From positions 1 through 54,173 of the forward strand of contig CAMWNF010000005.1 of NCBI GenBank assembly GCA_947175535.1: a stretch of 54,173 nt of DNA, written 5' to 3'. Under the pieces are notes generated by a model. The model searched no databases. It had not been told where the DNA came from and was given only the letters and a program-made list of their open reading frames with translations. Both the position numbers and the translations under genes were made by a program. This DNA comes from an uncultured Bacteroidales bacterium (GTDB lineage Bacteria > Bacteroidota > Bacteroidia > Bacteroidales > Muribaculaceae). This document shows positions 1-15,409 of this stretch, piece by piece (positions within the stretch are counted from its first letter, which is position 1; every line of letters begins with the position of its first letter).

Positions 1-133
1 CTTTAGCACCGGCAATATCCATTCTTGAAACTCTCATTTTACCATAGTCAGGACCATCGTCTGAGCAACTGTTGAGAGCCGCAATACTGGCAATAATAAC
101 TATAGCTCTTAAAATATTTCTAAATGCTTTCAT
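1..133 (-). CDS. Partial lipoprotein (truncated by window start)
   Basis: Minus-strand translation from ATG at 133: MKAFRNILRAIVIIASIAALNSCSDDGPDYGKMRVSRMDIAGAK; signal peptide with lipobox-like LNSC. Runs off the window edge, so absent from the ORF track. Confidence 0.6.
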   Translation of the reverse strand, partial: MKAFRNILRAIVIIASIAALNSCSDDGPDYGKMRVSRMDIAGAK

Positions 134-146
134 GTTTATAAAAATA

Positions 147-587
147 TTAGTGATTGATTATTTCAGAAATCTTGTAAAGCAAATCAAACGCAATAAGGTT
201 TTCATTACTATTCATTTCTTCTGGGTCAGCACCTTTGTCAAGTGTCAACCAGAAGAAGTCTTTCTCACAAGTTAAATCTTCAAGAGTTTCGTTGTAGTGA
301 GTGTGATACCTTACCGCTGATATCAGTAAATCGCACCCCCTGGTTTGCCCAAACTCCCTCGCAGCCAAAAGGTGCTGTTTCTCATCTCCGGCTGAGTAAA
401 TAGCTATTTTCACGCCATTGAGAGTCAGTATCGACTTGAAATCTCCCCATTCGAAGCGTTCATAATAATCTATAGTAGCATCCAAATAATCTATAGTAGC
501 ATCCAATCCTTTCAGTGCGGAAAACAGGCGACGACATACAGTCGACTTACCGGTATCTTGCTCACCATAAATCAAAAAGATTTTCAT
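147..587 (-). CDS. Small P-loop NTP-binding protein
   Basis: 146 aa ORF with N-terminal Walker A motif GEQDTGKST; contains an in-frame 21-bp tandem duplication. Confidence 0.6.
   Translation of the reverse strand: MKIFLIYGEQDTGKSTVCRRLFSALKGLDATIDYLDATIDYYERFEWGDFKSILTLNGVKIAIYSAGDEKQHLLAAREFGQTRGCDLLISAVRYHTHYNETLEDLTCEKDFFWLTLDKGADPEEMNSNENLIAFDLLYKISEIINH
464..506. repeat. 21-bp in-frame tandem duplication (2 copies)
   Basis: ATAATCTATAGTAGCATCCAA present twice back to back; gives DATIDYLDATIDY in the minus-strand P-loop protein. Confidence 0.9.
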
Positions 588-590
588 AAA

Positions 591-934
591 TTATACAGTT
601 GCCGCGGTCATCCTCTCGTTGGCGTTAGGTCGGTTCACGAAAAAAGCGTAGGAATCTGTATCTCTTGCCGTCCTACTGGTCGAGGCTTCTCGCATTGCCC
701 TATCAAAGTCGGACGGCAACGCAGAAGCCCACGCCAGTATATGCAATCAAAGCGTCCGGCTATATTTCTCACGAAACATCGTGCCGAATGCAAGATAATC
801 ACATATCCACGGGCATCTACCGTTGCTCAATCCCTGACTTTGATATGAAAGTTTGCGAGACATTTCGACCAGTCAAGAATCAGCGCGGATAAACGCTTTC
901 TATGTATTTATTCGGTCACTCAATCGAGCGACCG
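591..934 (-). repeat. Leader-like repeat element, copy 1
   Basis: Conserved blocks shared with 41454-41762: CGTTGGC.TTAG, AGCGT.(G)A.TCTGTATCT, CCGTCC.AC, GAGGCT, GGCATCTA, GATAAACGCTT, then a hairpin. Minus-strand reading contains ARDTDSYAFFVNRPNANE, matching RVEDTDSHALIFLSKANE of copy 2; copy 1 has an in-frame stop upstream. Confidence 0.6.
913..934 (-). other. Hairpin at the 5' end of repeat element copy 1
   Basis: Minus-strand RNA CGGUCGCUC-GAUU-GAGUGACCG: 9-bp stem with one G-U. The plus strand would have an A-C mismatch, so it is directional. Confidence 0.6.
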
Positions 935-1029
935 TGATACATCCCGCTCCGCTCAACCCCGGACGGCGGGGTTGGCTCAATTAAGAACCCTCACCCTACT
1001 GGCGTGGTCTGCATTGCGGTCTGCAACAA

Positions 1030-1037
1030 CAAAGTTA
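1030..1037 (-). promoter_or_regulatory. Candidate promoter reading into element copy 1 and the P-loop gene
   Basis: Minus-strand TAACTTTG matches the Bacteroidetes TAnnTTTG -7 motif; ATTG lies 20 bp upstream (plus 1058-1061), one mismatch from TTTG. Confidence 0.4.
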
Positions 1038-1109
1038 GTAAAAGTTTTTATTTCAGGCAATAGCCGCGATTTTTCTCCCGATAGCATCAAAAGTAATTAC
1101 GATTTTGAG

Positions 1110-1117
1110 TAACTTTG
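1110..1117 (+). promoter_or_regulatory. Candidate -7 box for the RhuM-like remnant
   Basis: TAACTTTG immediately upstream of ATG at 1121. Confidence 0.4.
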
Positions 1118-1120
1118 TGT

Positions 1121-1504
1121 ATGGAAATGTCACATGTAAATGAAATCATTCTTTACCAACCGGATGACACCCTTGCTCTTGACGTAAGGGTCGAAGATGA
1201 TACGGTGTGGTTGACTCAGACGCAGATAGTAGAATTGTTCACTTCAAGTAAAGCTAATATCAGCGAACATTTAAAACATATATTTGAGTCCGGAGAATTG
1301 GAGCGGGAAGCAACTGTTCGGAAATTCCGAACAGTTCGAAAGGAAGGAAATAGGAACGTCTGTCGAACTCTCGAATTCTTTAATCTTGATGTAATTATAT
1401 CTGTGGTATATATCCTATCACTATTTATAAGAAAAGCGTTGTGCCTCAGACGCAACGCTTCTCTTAGTTTCTATGGGAGTGGAAGGGTTATTTCTTTTGG
1501 TTGA
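1121..1504 (+). pseudogene. Truncated RhuM-family (virulence RhuM-like) protein
   Basis: Translation ..NEIILYQPDDTLALDVRVEDDTVWLTQTQIVELFTSSKANISEHLKHIFESGELEREATVRKFRTVRKEGNRNVCRTLEFFNLDVIISV.. matches the family N-terminus, then diverges into unrelated sequence and ends; the rest of the domain is missing. Confidence 0.6.
1434..1460 (-). terminator. Intrinsic terminator downstream of the SGNH hydrolase
   Basis: AAGCGTTG-N11-CAACGCTT perfect 8-bp stem followed on the minus strand by TTCTTATAAA after the AAGCGTTG.. arm; lies just 3' of the gene ending at 1488. Confidence 0.55.
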
Positions 1505-2615
1505 GGATGTCGCGGAGGACGGGGGTGAGTTTGGCGGCGTAGTATTTGAAACCGAGGTCGGTGAGGTGTATGCCGTCGACCGTTCCGTCATCTTCGACGC
1601 CATCGAGGTTTTCTGACGTCACATAGTAGAGATTTTCGGGATTCTCGGCTTTCAGACGTTCGTAATTACGGCGGTAAGCTGCATTTTTCTTGGGAAGATA
1701 GTTCCCGAAATAGGAATCGTAGCGGGCGTAGGGGTAGATTGGACCTTCGACCATTACGATGGGCACTTCGGGACGGAGTGTGCGGAGTATGTTGACGAAG
1801 TCGTAGGTGAGTGTGTCGCACATCATTTCGGTGCAGTTCGGCACGGGGTCGAGCACATAGCAGTCGACATCGGGAATTTTGGCAAGTGCGCGAGCCATGG
1901 CGAAATCCATCTTACCTTCGCCGCTGAAACCGAGGTTGACGACTTCGCAGTTGAGGTCGCGGCTGATGATATTTGTCGATGCCATGCCCGTACGCGATGC
2001 GCAACCGCCCTGAAGGATACTTGTGCCGTAAGCGACGATTTTTTTATTCTTGTCAATTATCGACGGATTGCCTGGAGTGATGACAGCTCCGCTGTCGACA
2101 ACGATATCCATGCTCGTAACGCCGTCGTAGAGCGGAAGGTAGACCATAAATTCCTTCATGCCTGGCGCAAGATTTTCAACATAAGTCGCCTCGCATGTTT
2201 TTTCGGTATCTTTCTTTATAAACGGACGGTTAGTGTTGACATGGCGCCAAACTGAGTCACCCTCGAAAATATAAAGGTCGGTTCCTTTCAGACCGGTGTC
2301 TGCCATGTGAATCATGTGGGTGTTCCAGAGCAGGTCGTAGCGGACTCCAACGCTCTTCGAATCGGTGGCGAAGCGTATGCCCATACCTGCCGAGCATTGC
2401 TGGCGGTCCCAGAGTCCTTCGCGCAGTGAGTCCTGAAGATTGGCGGGCAGGCGTGAGAACACGCGCTCGGAGTCATCGAAACCTTTATTGATTATGCGCA
2501 ACGAAGTAGCGTCGACATATTGTTTGGGAGTGGCTTTCTTCTCCTGAGCATTCATAGCCGGAATACCGAGCATCATCACTGCCGACAGAGCGAAAAGGGT
2601 CAGTTTTTTTGTCAT
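1488..2615 (-). CDS. Secreted SGNH/GDSL-family hydrolase (esterase)
   Basis: Signal peptide MTKKLTLFALSAVMMLGIPAMNAQ; motifs AYGTSILQGG and C-terminal DGIHLTDLG. Start set at the Met at 2615 rather than the 5'-most one. Confidence 0.75.
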   Translation of the reverse strand: MTKKLTLFALSAVMMLGIPAMNAQEKKATPKQYVDATSLRIINKGFDDSERVFSRLPANLQDSLREGLWDRQQCSAGMGIRFATDSKSVGVRYDLLWNTHMIHMADTGLKGTDLYIFEGDSVWRHVNTNRPFIKKDTEKTCEATYVENLAPGMKEFMVYLPLYDGVTSMDIVVDSGAVITPGNPSIIDKNKKIVAYGTSILQGGCASRTGMASTNIISRDLNCEVVNLGFSGEGKMDFAMARALAKIPDVDCYVLDPVPNCTEMMCDTLTYDFVNILRTLRPEVPIVMVEGPIYPYARYDSYFGNYLPKKNAAYRRNYERLKAENPENLYYVTSENLDGVEDDGTVDGIHLTDLGFKYYAAKLTPVLRDILNQKK

Positions 2616-2702
2616 AGACTTAAAGCGTTTGAATTGGTTATTTTGTTTTGCTTCAAAGTTAATACAAAACCCTTGTTCTGACAACAAAAACGGTAATAGA
2701 AA

Positions 2703-2742
2703 AGTCCGGGATAAGCGTTAAAGCGATTGCTTACTCCGGACT
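2703..2742 (-). terminator. Hairpin terminator between the GH3 and SGNH hydrolase genes
   Basis: Minus strand AGTCCGGAGTAAGC-N12-GCTTATCCCGGACT followed by TTTTCT; 14-bp stem with one mismatch and one G-U. Confidence 0.6.
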
Positions 2743-2777
2743 ATGATGTTGGCGGACTAAAAGGGACGGCGTATGCC

Positions 2778-5123
2778 CTATTGTCGTTTTAGCGTATTTA
2801 TCTGATTTTTTGGAGCGAATAATCTTTGGGTAGCTTCATGGCTCTCGTCAACATCGATGTCGAGTTTATGACGGATATCGCGGCTTGACGCGCCGATAAG
2901 AAGCTGATATTTACCTGGAGTCACAATCCATTCCGAACTGTTGTCGTCGAATGATGCAAGGTCTTTGCCGCGTACATTCAATGTCACAGTCTGCATTTCG
3001 CCGGGTTGGAGTTCGGTTGTCTTGGCGAATGCCTTGAGTTCTTTTTCCGGCTTGTTGTTGAACTTTGCGGCGGGAGCTGAAGCATAGAGCTGAACGATTT
3101 CCTTGCCGGCATGCTTACCGATGTTTCTGATATCCACAGTGACAATGTAGTTGCCGTTTTCAGCCTTGACAGTCGGGTTGCTGTATTCGAAATCAGTATA
3201 TGACAGACCATAACCGAACGGATAGCTGACCGCTTTGTCGAAGCTGTCGAAATAGCGGTAGCCGACATAGATGTCCTCCTCATAAGGAGTGTAGTGATAG
3301 GTGCGTACGGGTTCGGGAACGCTATCGTTGTTACCTCCGAGACGGATTTCCTCTTTGATGTCGAGAGGGAAGTTTGCCGAAGAAGCGTGGTCAGCAAAAG
3401 CAATAGGGAAGGTCATGGTCAGTTTTCCCGACGGGTAAGCCTTTCCAGATAGCACGTCAGCGACAGAGTTGCCTCCTTCCTGCCCGCCCTGCCAGGCGCA
3501 CAATATGGCGTCGGGCAGTTTCTTCCAGGAAGCGGTTTCGACTGCGCCGCCGATATTCATGATTACGATAACTCTCTTGCCTTTGGCGTGGAAAGCGCGA
3601 GTGACATCGTCAAGCAGACGTTTGTTGGCTTCGCTGAGATTGAAATCAGCAGTCGTGCGGTCATAGAACTCGCCAGAGTTGCGACCGATAGTGACAATGG
3701 CGACATCTGCTTCCTGAGCATGGCGGCTGAGTTCATCGGCACCGAAAACAATCTCTTCGGCCGGAGGAATGGGATAAAACGACTTGTTCTTTAGGTCTTT
3801 GGGCGTGTTGCGTTCGTTTTCCTCCTCGATGTGTTTGGCATATCTTGTCTCAAGATTGGGGTCTATCAACTCATAACCTGCGTTTTTGAGTCCGTCAAGT
3901 AGCGAAACGGTGTATGCGCGGTTAACGTTACCGCTGCCTGTGCCGCCGGGAATCCAGTTGTAAGACGTGCAACCGTAGAGAGCCACTTTTTTGGTATCGG
4001 CAGGGAGGGGGAGTGTCGCGCTGTCGTTCTTGAGGAGAACCATGCCGTCAGCTGCACTTGTCCGGGTCAGCTTGGCATGCTCCTCGAGGTCGGGATGGTT
4101 GCCGGGTACATGTCCGTTGAAGCGGGGAGTGCGGACGATAAGTTCGAGAATGCGGCGCACATTCCTGTCGACCACAGCTTCGTCAAGCGTTCCGACTTGA
4201 ACACCGGCTATTATAGCTTCATACTGTTTCGGCAGACCCGGCTGGAGCATATCGTTGCCGGCTTTCATCTGAGCGACAGCGTCGCTACCGCCGAACCAGT
4301 CGGACATGACCATGCCGTCATATCCCCATTCATCGCGGAGCAGGGTCTGGAGGAGTTCTTCGCTTTCGGAAGTGTATGTGCCGTCGACACGGTTATATGA
4401 ACTCATGACAGTCCATGGATTGCCTTCTTTTACAGCTGTTTCAAACCCTTTAAGATAGATTTCACGAAGCGCGCGCGGAGAAACCTGTGCGTCGTTACCC
4501 ATGCGGTTGGTCTCCTGATTGTTGACTGCGAAGTGCTTGATAGAAGTGCCGACACCGTTGCTCTGCACACCGCGAACGTAGGCAGCGGCAATCTTGCCCG
4601 CTACAACAGGGTCTTCTGAGTAATATTCGAAGTTTCTGCCGCAGAGAGGATTACGGTGGATGTTGAGTGCCGGAGCGAGAAGGACATCAGCGCCATATTC
4701 AAGAACTTCGTTACCGATAGCCTTACCGACTTCAGAAACAAGAGTTGTGTCCCATGTGCAAGCAAGAAGAGTGCCGATTGGGAAGTGAGTACAGTAATAT
4801 GTCGCCGAATCACCTTCACGGGTCGGGCTGATACGCAAACCCGCAGGTCCGTCGGCGAGTACGATGGCTGGAATGCCGAGACGTTCGATTGGGAAAGTTG
4901 TTCCTGCAGCACCGGGTACTATCTTACGGGTTTCACCGACAACCGCACTGTCGCCCTCGGTATATCCCGCCATGCCTGTTCCGACGATAAGATGGACTTT
5001 CTCCTCAAGGGTCATAGCCGCGATGACATCATCGATTGGGTCTTTTCCCAGCTGAGGAGTTCTGTTGCCGCATCCGGCAAATAAAAAGCAGCTGACAGCC
5101 ATACAGATAATATACTTTTTCAT
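2778..5123 (-). CDS. GH3 family beta-glycosidase lipoprotein
   Basis: Lipoprotein signal MKKYIICMAVSCFLFAGC; GH3 nucleophile context GYDGMVMSDWFGG; C-terminal Fn3-like domain. Confidence 0.9.
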   Translation of the reverse strand: MKKYIICMAVSCFLFAGCGNRTPQLGKDPIDDVIAAMTLEEKVHLIVGTGMAGYTEGDSAVVGETRKIVPGAAGTTFPIERLGIPAIVLADGPAGLRISPTREGDSATYYCTHFPIGTLLACTWDTTLVSEVGKAIGNEVLEYGADVLLAPALNIHRNPLCGRNFEYYSEDPVVAGKIAAAYVRGVQSNGVGTSIKHFAVNNQETNRMGNDAQVSPRALREIYLKGFETAVKEGNPWTVMSSYNRVDGTYTSESEELLQTLLRDEWGYDGMVMSDWFGGSDAVAQMKAGNDMLQPGLPKQYEAIIAGVQVGTLDEAVVDRNVRRILELIVRTPRFNGHVPGNHPDLEEHAKLTRTSAADGMVLLKNDSATLPLPADTKKVALYGCTSYNWIPGGTGSGNVNRAYTVSLLDGLKNAGYELIDPNLETRYAKHIEEENERNTPKDLKNKSFYPIPPAEEIVFGADELSRHAQEADVAIVTIGRNSGEFYDRTTADFNLSEANKRLLDDVTRAFHAKGKRVIVIMNIGGAVETASWKKLPDAILCAWQGGQEGGNSVADVLSGKAYPSGKLTMTFPIAFADHASSANFPLDIKEEIRLGGNNDSVPEPVRTYHYTPYEEDIYVGYRYFDSFDKAVSYPFGYGLSYTDFEYSNPTVKAENGNYIVTVDIRNIGKHAGKEIVQLYASAPAAKFNNKPEKELKAFAKTTELQPGEMQTVTLNVRGKDLASFDDNSSEWIVTPGKYQLLIGASSRDIRHKLDIDVDESHEATQRLFAPKNQINTLKRQ

Positions 5124-5132
5124 TTCCGTAGT

Positions 5133-6293
<1,161 letters not shown>

Positions 6294-6394
6294 TTAAATT
6301 TTGAAGGAATTATAATATAATTTCATGTTGCAAAAATGCCAAAATTTTCACTAAAAAGCAAATATAAAAAGCTACGACCGGTTTGAGAAAAGTT

Positions 6395-6422
6395 GAGCGC
6401 CGACAGGTGTCTGCCGACGCTC
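6395..6422 (-). terminator. Hairpin terminator downstream of the GH29 gene
   Basis: Minus-strand RNA GAGCGUCGGCAG-ACAC-CUGUCGGCGCUC: 12 bp with two G-U pairs, followed by AACTTTTCTC. The plus strand would have C-A mismatches. Confidence 0.6.
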
Positions 6423-6460
6423 GTTTGTTGCATTAAGCAACGACCCTTACAAATAAAAAC

Positions 6461-8341
6461 CTATTGGGGAATGAGTATTGATATTTCTCCGACTGTCACG
6501 TAGGGGCGTGAGTCAATTTCGTCGAGAGCCGTCAGGCGCAGGAAACGAGCTTTCTCAACTGCGGGGAAATAGATTTTCTGCGGAATGGGATTGTGCATTA
6601 TGTTGCTGAATTCGCCCGACAGCGGCAACTGACGCCATGTCTTGCCGTCGTTGCTGAGTTCAAAGGTATAGTGGTAGATTGTGCCGCTCTTGTCGTCTCC
6701 GTCTTTCGGCTCGTAGACAAAGCCGGCTACGGGCATTTCACGACCCATGTCGACAGCAAGCACTTTGGGTTCGTCGCCAGATTCAGAGGTCCAGAAAGTA
6801 GCGGCATCACCGTCGAACGCGGCTTTTGCTGATTCTCCGTCGCCGGTCGCCTCAATGACAGTCCATGAGTCAGTGGGGGCTTTTTCGTAGCCGGGTAAAT
6901 CGACGTTCATTTCTGCGGGCATCACGATATCGTATGCTTCGAAACGGTCGAGGTAAACATCGCCGCGCGAAGAGACGATGTTGAGTCTGAGCGCTTCCGG
7001 CGTAACGGCAGGAAATGTCAGGATACGTTTGTGTCCTATCGTAGTGGCATTGGCGACAGGCTGCCATTTGCCGTCTATCAATGCTTCAACGCAGAATTCC
7101 TCGACATGCTGTCCGCGCGATATATCTTCGCCCAACACAACGGTGTTGACCGGCTCGCCGTTTCTGACTGCGACCTGCATGTTTTTGTCGGGTTTGCCTG
7201 CCTTGTTATCGGTGAAATTATCGTCAATCCACCTGCGAAGCTCTGCGAGGCGTACTACATCTTCGTCGGCGATAAGTCCGCGACGGTCGGGAGGAATATT
7301 AAGGAGCAGAACCGAGTTACGACCAACTGAGTTGATATAAATCTCTGCAAGCTGACGGAGCGATTTCGGTTGCTCTTTGTCGTGGTAGAACCATCCGGGA
7401 CGGATGGATACGTCGACTTCTGACGGCCACCAATAGAGTTTGTCGGCTTTAGCGATTAGTTCGCGGCTACCGAGGTCAGGGGCCTTCGGAAATAGCTCCA
7501 GCGATTTGTTAATCTCGTCGGCTCCGGGTAAAATGCCGGGAACAAGTGCGGTCACGCTCCACTCTGTCTCGCGTCCGAGACCTTTCTCATTGCCGACCCA
7601 GCGGACATCGTCGCCCATGATTGCCATTACTGCATCGGGTTGGAGTGTTTCGATTACCTCGCGGAAGCGAGCCCAGTCATATTCCTGTTTCTTTCCGTTG
7701 GGACCTTCACCGCATGCACCGTCGAACCACACTTCGTCAACGCGACCGTAATTGGAAAGCAGTTCTGTGAGCTGGGCGACAAACATATCATTATATTTCG
7801 GGGAGTCTCCATAGCACTCGGCGTTGCGGTCCCACGGCGAGAGATAGAGGCCGAGTTTCATGCCGTATTTGTCGCATGCTTTGCGTAAATCGGCAACAAC
7901 ATCTCCTTTGCCGTCGCACCAAGGCGAAGATGCGACAGAATGAGCGGTGGTTTCGGTCTGCCACAGGCAGAAGCCATCGTGATGCTTGGCGGTGAGGATA
8001 ACCATTTTGAATCCTGCGTCGCTAAGAGCTTTGACCCATTGGTCAGCGTCAAGGCTATCCGGATTGAAAATCTCAGGCGACTCTTTTCCGTCGCCCCATT
8101 CGCGTCCGGTGAAAGTATTGACTCCGAAGTGAAGAAAGGCTGTCAGTTCAAGATTCTGCCAGTCAATCTGCTTCTGAGACGGTACGAGATTGGCTGCCAT
8201 CTCGACCTTCTGTTCCGGGGTGGTACCTTCAGGAAATGTGACGGATTTGACGTAAGTCTCTTTATGTGAGCAAGACATGGTGGTTGCGGTTGCGATAACA
8301 ACCGCAGCGGCAATCCAAAGTGATTTTATATTTTTTCTCAT
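6461..8341 (-). CDS. GH29 alpha-L-fucosidase with C-terminal F5/8-type (CBM32-like) domain
   Basis: LTAKHHDGFCLWQTETTAHSV, VDEVWFDGACGEGPNG (nucleophile Asp context); lipoprotein-like signal TTMSC. Confidence 0.88.
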   Translation of the reverse strand: MRKNIKSLWIAAAVVIATATTMSCSHKETYVKSVTFPEGTTPEQKVEMAANLVPSQKQIDWQNLELTAFLHFGVNTFTGREWGDGKESPEIFNPDSLDADQWVKALSDAGFKMVILTAKHHDGFCLWQTETTAHSVASSPWCDGKGDVVADLRKACDKYGMKLGLYLSPWDRNAECYGDSPKYNDMFVAQLTELLSNYGRVDEVWFDGACGEGPNGKKQEYDWARFREVIETLQPDAVMAIMGDDVRWVGNEKGLGRETEWSVTALVPGILPGADEINKSLELFPKAPDLGSRELIAKADKLYWWPSEVDVSIRPGWFYHDKEQPKSLRQLAEIYINSVGRNSVLLLNIPPDRRGLIADEDVVRLAELRRWIDDNFTDNKAGKPDKNMQVAVRNGEPVNTVVLGEDISRGQHVEEFCVEALIDGKWQPVANATTIGHKRILTFPAVTPEALRLNIVSSRGDVYLDRFEAYDIVMPAEMNVDLPGYEKAPTDSWTVIEATGDGESAKAAFDGDAATFWTSESGDEPKVLAVDMGREMPVAGFVYEPKDGDDKSGTIYHYTFELSNDGKTWRQLPLSGEFSNIMHNPIPQKIYFPAVEKARFLRLTALDEIDSRPYVTVGEISILIPQ

Positions 8342-8351
8342 TCAGAAGAGC

Positions 8352-13693
<5,342 letters not shown>

Positions 13694-13700
13694 TCCTGAT

Positions 13701-15296
13701 TTATTTAATGGGGAAAGTAAAGCGGATGGGGTCGTCGTATTGTTCCTGAAGGTCCTTGAGTTTCGCCATCATTACAGAGGTGACGCTGTCGGTGCCTTCC
13801 TGACCATAGAGGTTATGCATCTCGGTAGGGTCGTTCGCGAGGTCGTAAAGTTCCCATTCGTCGATGTCGTTGTAGAAATGAATGAGCTTGTAGCGACCGT
13901 CACGTACGCCGTAATGGCGTTTTACGCTGTGTTCGGCAGGATATTCATAGAAGTGGTAATACAGAGCTTCGCGCCAGTCCTCGGGATTTTCACCCTTGAG
14001 CAGCGGGACGAGCGAAACGCCTTGCATGTCTTCGGGAACTTCAACACCGGCGAGGTCGAGGAAGGTCGGTCCATAGTCGATGTTCTGAACCATCTGGTCG
14101 ATGTCGCCGCGGCGGTCCATGCCTGCAGGCAGATGCATGATGAGCGGAGTGTGGAACGACTCCTCGTACATGAAGCGTTTGTCAAACCATCCGTGTTCAC
14201 CCATGTAGAAACCCTGGTCGGAGGTGTAGACTACAAGTGTGTTGTCAAGCATGTCGTGGGCTTCGAGATAGTCGAGCACACGACCGACATTGTCGTCAAG
14301 ACTCTTCACGACTTTGAGATAATCGCGCATGTAGCGCTGATATTTCCACTCCGCGAGTTCCTTGCCTGTCATATTGCGTGCATAGAAATCTTCGGTGATG
14401 GGGTCGTAGAACGCATCCCAGGCGGCGCGCTGAGCGGAGTCCATCCTGCCTACATAAGACTCATAGCGGGCTTTAAGACGACTGTCTTTGTCAGCGCGGT
14501 TCATCTTCAGGTCATAGATGAGATCCATGTCTTCGATGATGCTCATCTCCTGTTCGGCGGCAGCTTTGCGACCGCTGTAGTCGTCGTAGTAGTTCTCGGG
14601 AAGTTCGAACACCTTATCCTCGAAAAGGGTTAGATGTGCGGTGTCGGCAAGCCAGTTGCGGTGGATTGCCTTATGATGGATGAGGAGACAGAATGGTTTC
14701 GACTTGTCACGCTCGTTTTCGAGCCAGTCGAGACTCTTGTCGGTTATGAGGTCGGTGAGATAGCCGTGGACCTGAACGGTATCGCCTGATTCAACGATAA
14801 AGTCAGGATTGTAATAGTCTCCTTGACCGGGGACGATTTCCCAACGGTCGAAGCCTTGCGGAAGGCTTTCAAGATGCCATTTGCCGAAAAGGGCGGTCTG
14901 ATAGCCCGCTTCCTGGAGATATTTTGGGAATGTCGGTTGAGAACTGTCGAAAACGCAGGTTGTATTGTCGGTAAAGCCGTTTTTGTGGCTGTGTTTACCG
15001 GTTAGCATGCATGCTCGGCTGGGTCCGGACAGAGAATTGGCGACAAAACTGTTGGTGAAACGCACGCCGTCGTTTGCAATGCGGTCAAGATTGGGCGTGT
15101 TGGCAAAACGTTTGTCATAGCAGCTCATCATCTGTGCCGTATGGTCATCGGTCATAATGTAGACGATGTTGAGCGGTTTCTGCTGTATGCCAGCAGCTTT
15201 TGCTTTGACGCAGGACTGGTTGGCAAGCACACATGCGGCAGCCGCAGCCGAAGAAAGGGTAGTATATATTATGGCTTTGCTATATTGCTTAGTCAT
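13701..15296 (-). CDS. S1 family sulfatase, Ser-type
   Basis: IMTDDHTAQMMSCYDKR and sulfatase signature NSLSGPSRACMLTGKHSHKNG (S-x-P-S-R). N-acetylglucosamine-6-sulfatase-like overall, subfamily not verified. Confidence 0.9.
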   Translation of the reverse strand: MTKQYSKAIIYTTLSSAAAAACVLANQSCVKAKAAGIQQKPLNIVYIMTDDHTAQMMSCYDKRFANTPNLDRIANDGVRFTNSFVANSLSGPSRACMLTGKHSHKNGFTDNTTCVFDSSQPTFPKYLQEAGYQTALFGKWHLESLPQGFDRWEIVPGQGDYYNPDFIVESGDTVQVHGYLTDLITDKSLDWLENERDKSKPFCLLIHHKAIHRNWLADTAHLTLFEDKVFELPENYYDDYSGRKAAAEQEMSIIEDMDLIYDLKMNRADKDSRLKARYESYVGRMDSAQRAAWDAFYDPITEDFYARNMTGKELAEWKYQRYMRDYLKVVKSLDDNVGRVLDYLEAHDMLDNTLVVYTSDQGFYMGEHGWFDKRFMYEESFHTPLIMHLPAGMDRRGDIDQMVQNIDYGPTFLDLAGVEVPEDMQGVSLVPLLKGENPEDWREALYYHFYEYPAEHSVKRHYGVRDGRYKLIHFYNDIDEWELYDLANDPTEMHNLYGQEGTDSVTSVMMAKLKDLQEQYDDPIRFTFPIK

Positions 15297-15363
15297 GGTT
15301 CGGAGATAGGCAGAAGATAATTATAAGGTTGATTACAAGGGAGAAGTTGCAGAAAGATTAAGA

Positions 15364-15398
15364 GTTACCGTCAGAACCGATTAGGCTCTGACGGTAAC
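15364..15398 (-). terminator. Intercistronic hairpin 3' of susD
   Basis: Perfect 12-bp inverted repeat GTTACCGTCAGA-N11-TCTGACGGTAAC between the susD stop and the sulfatase start. Confidence 0.55.
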
Positions 15399-15409
15399 AG
15401 AGAGTTGAA

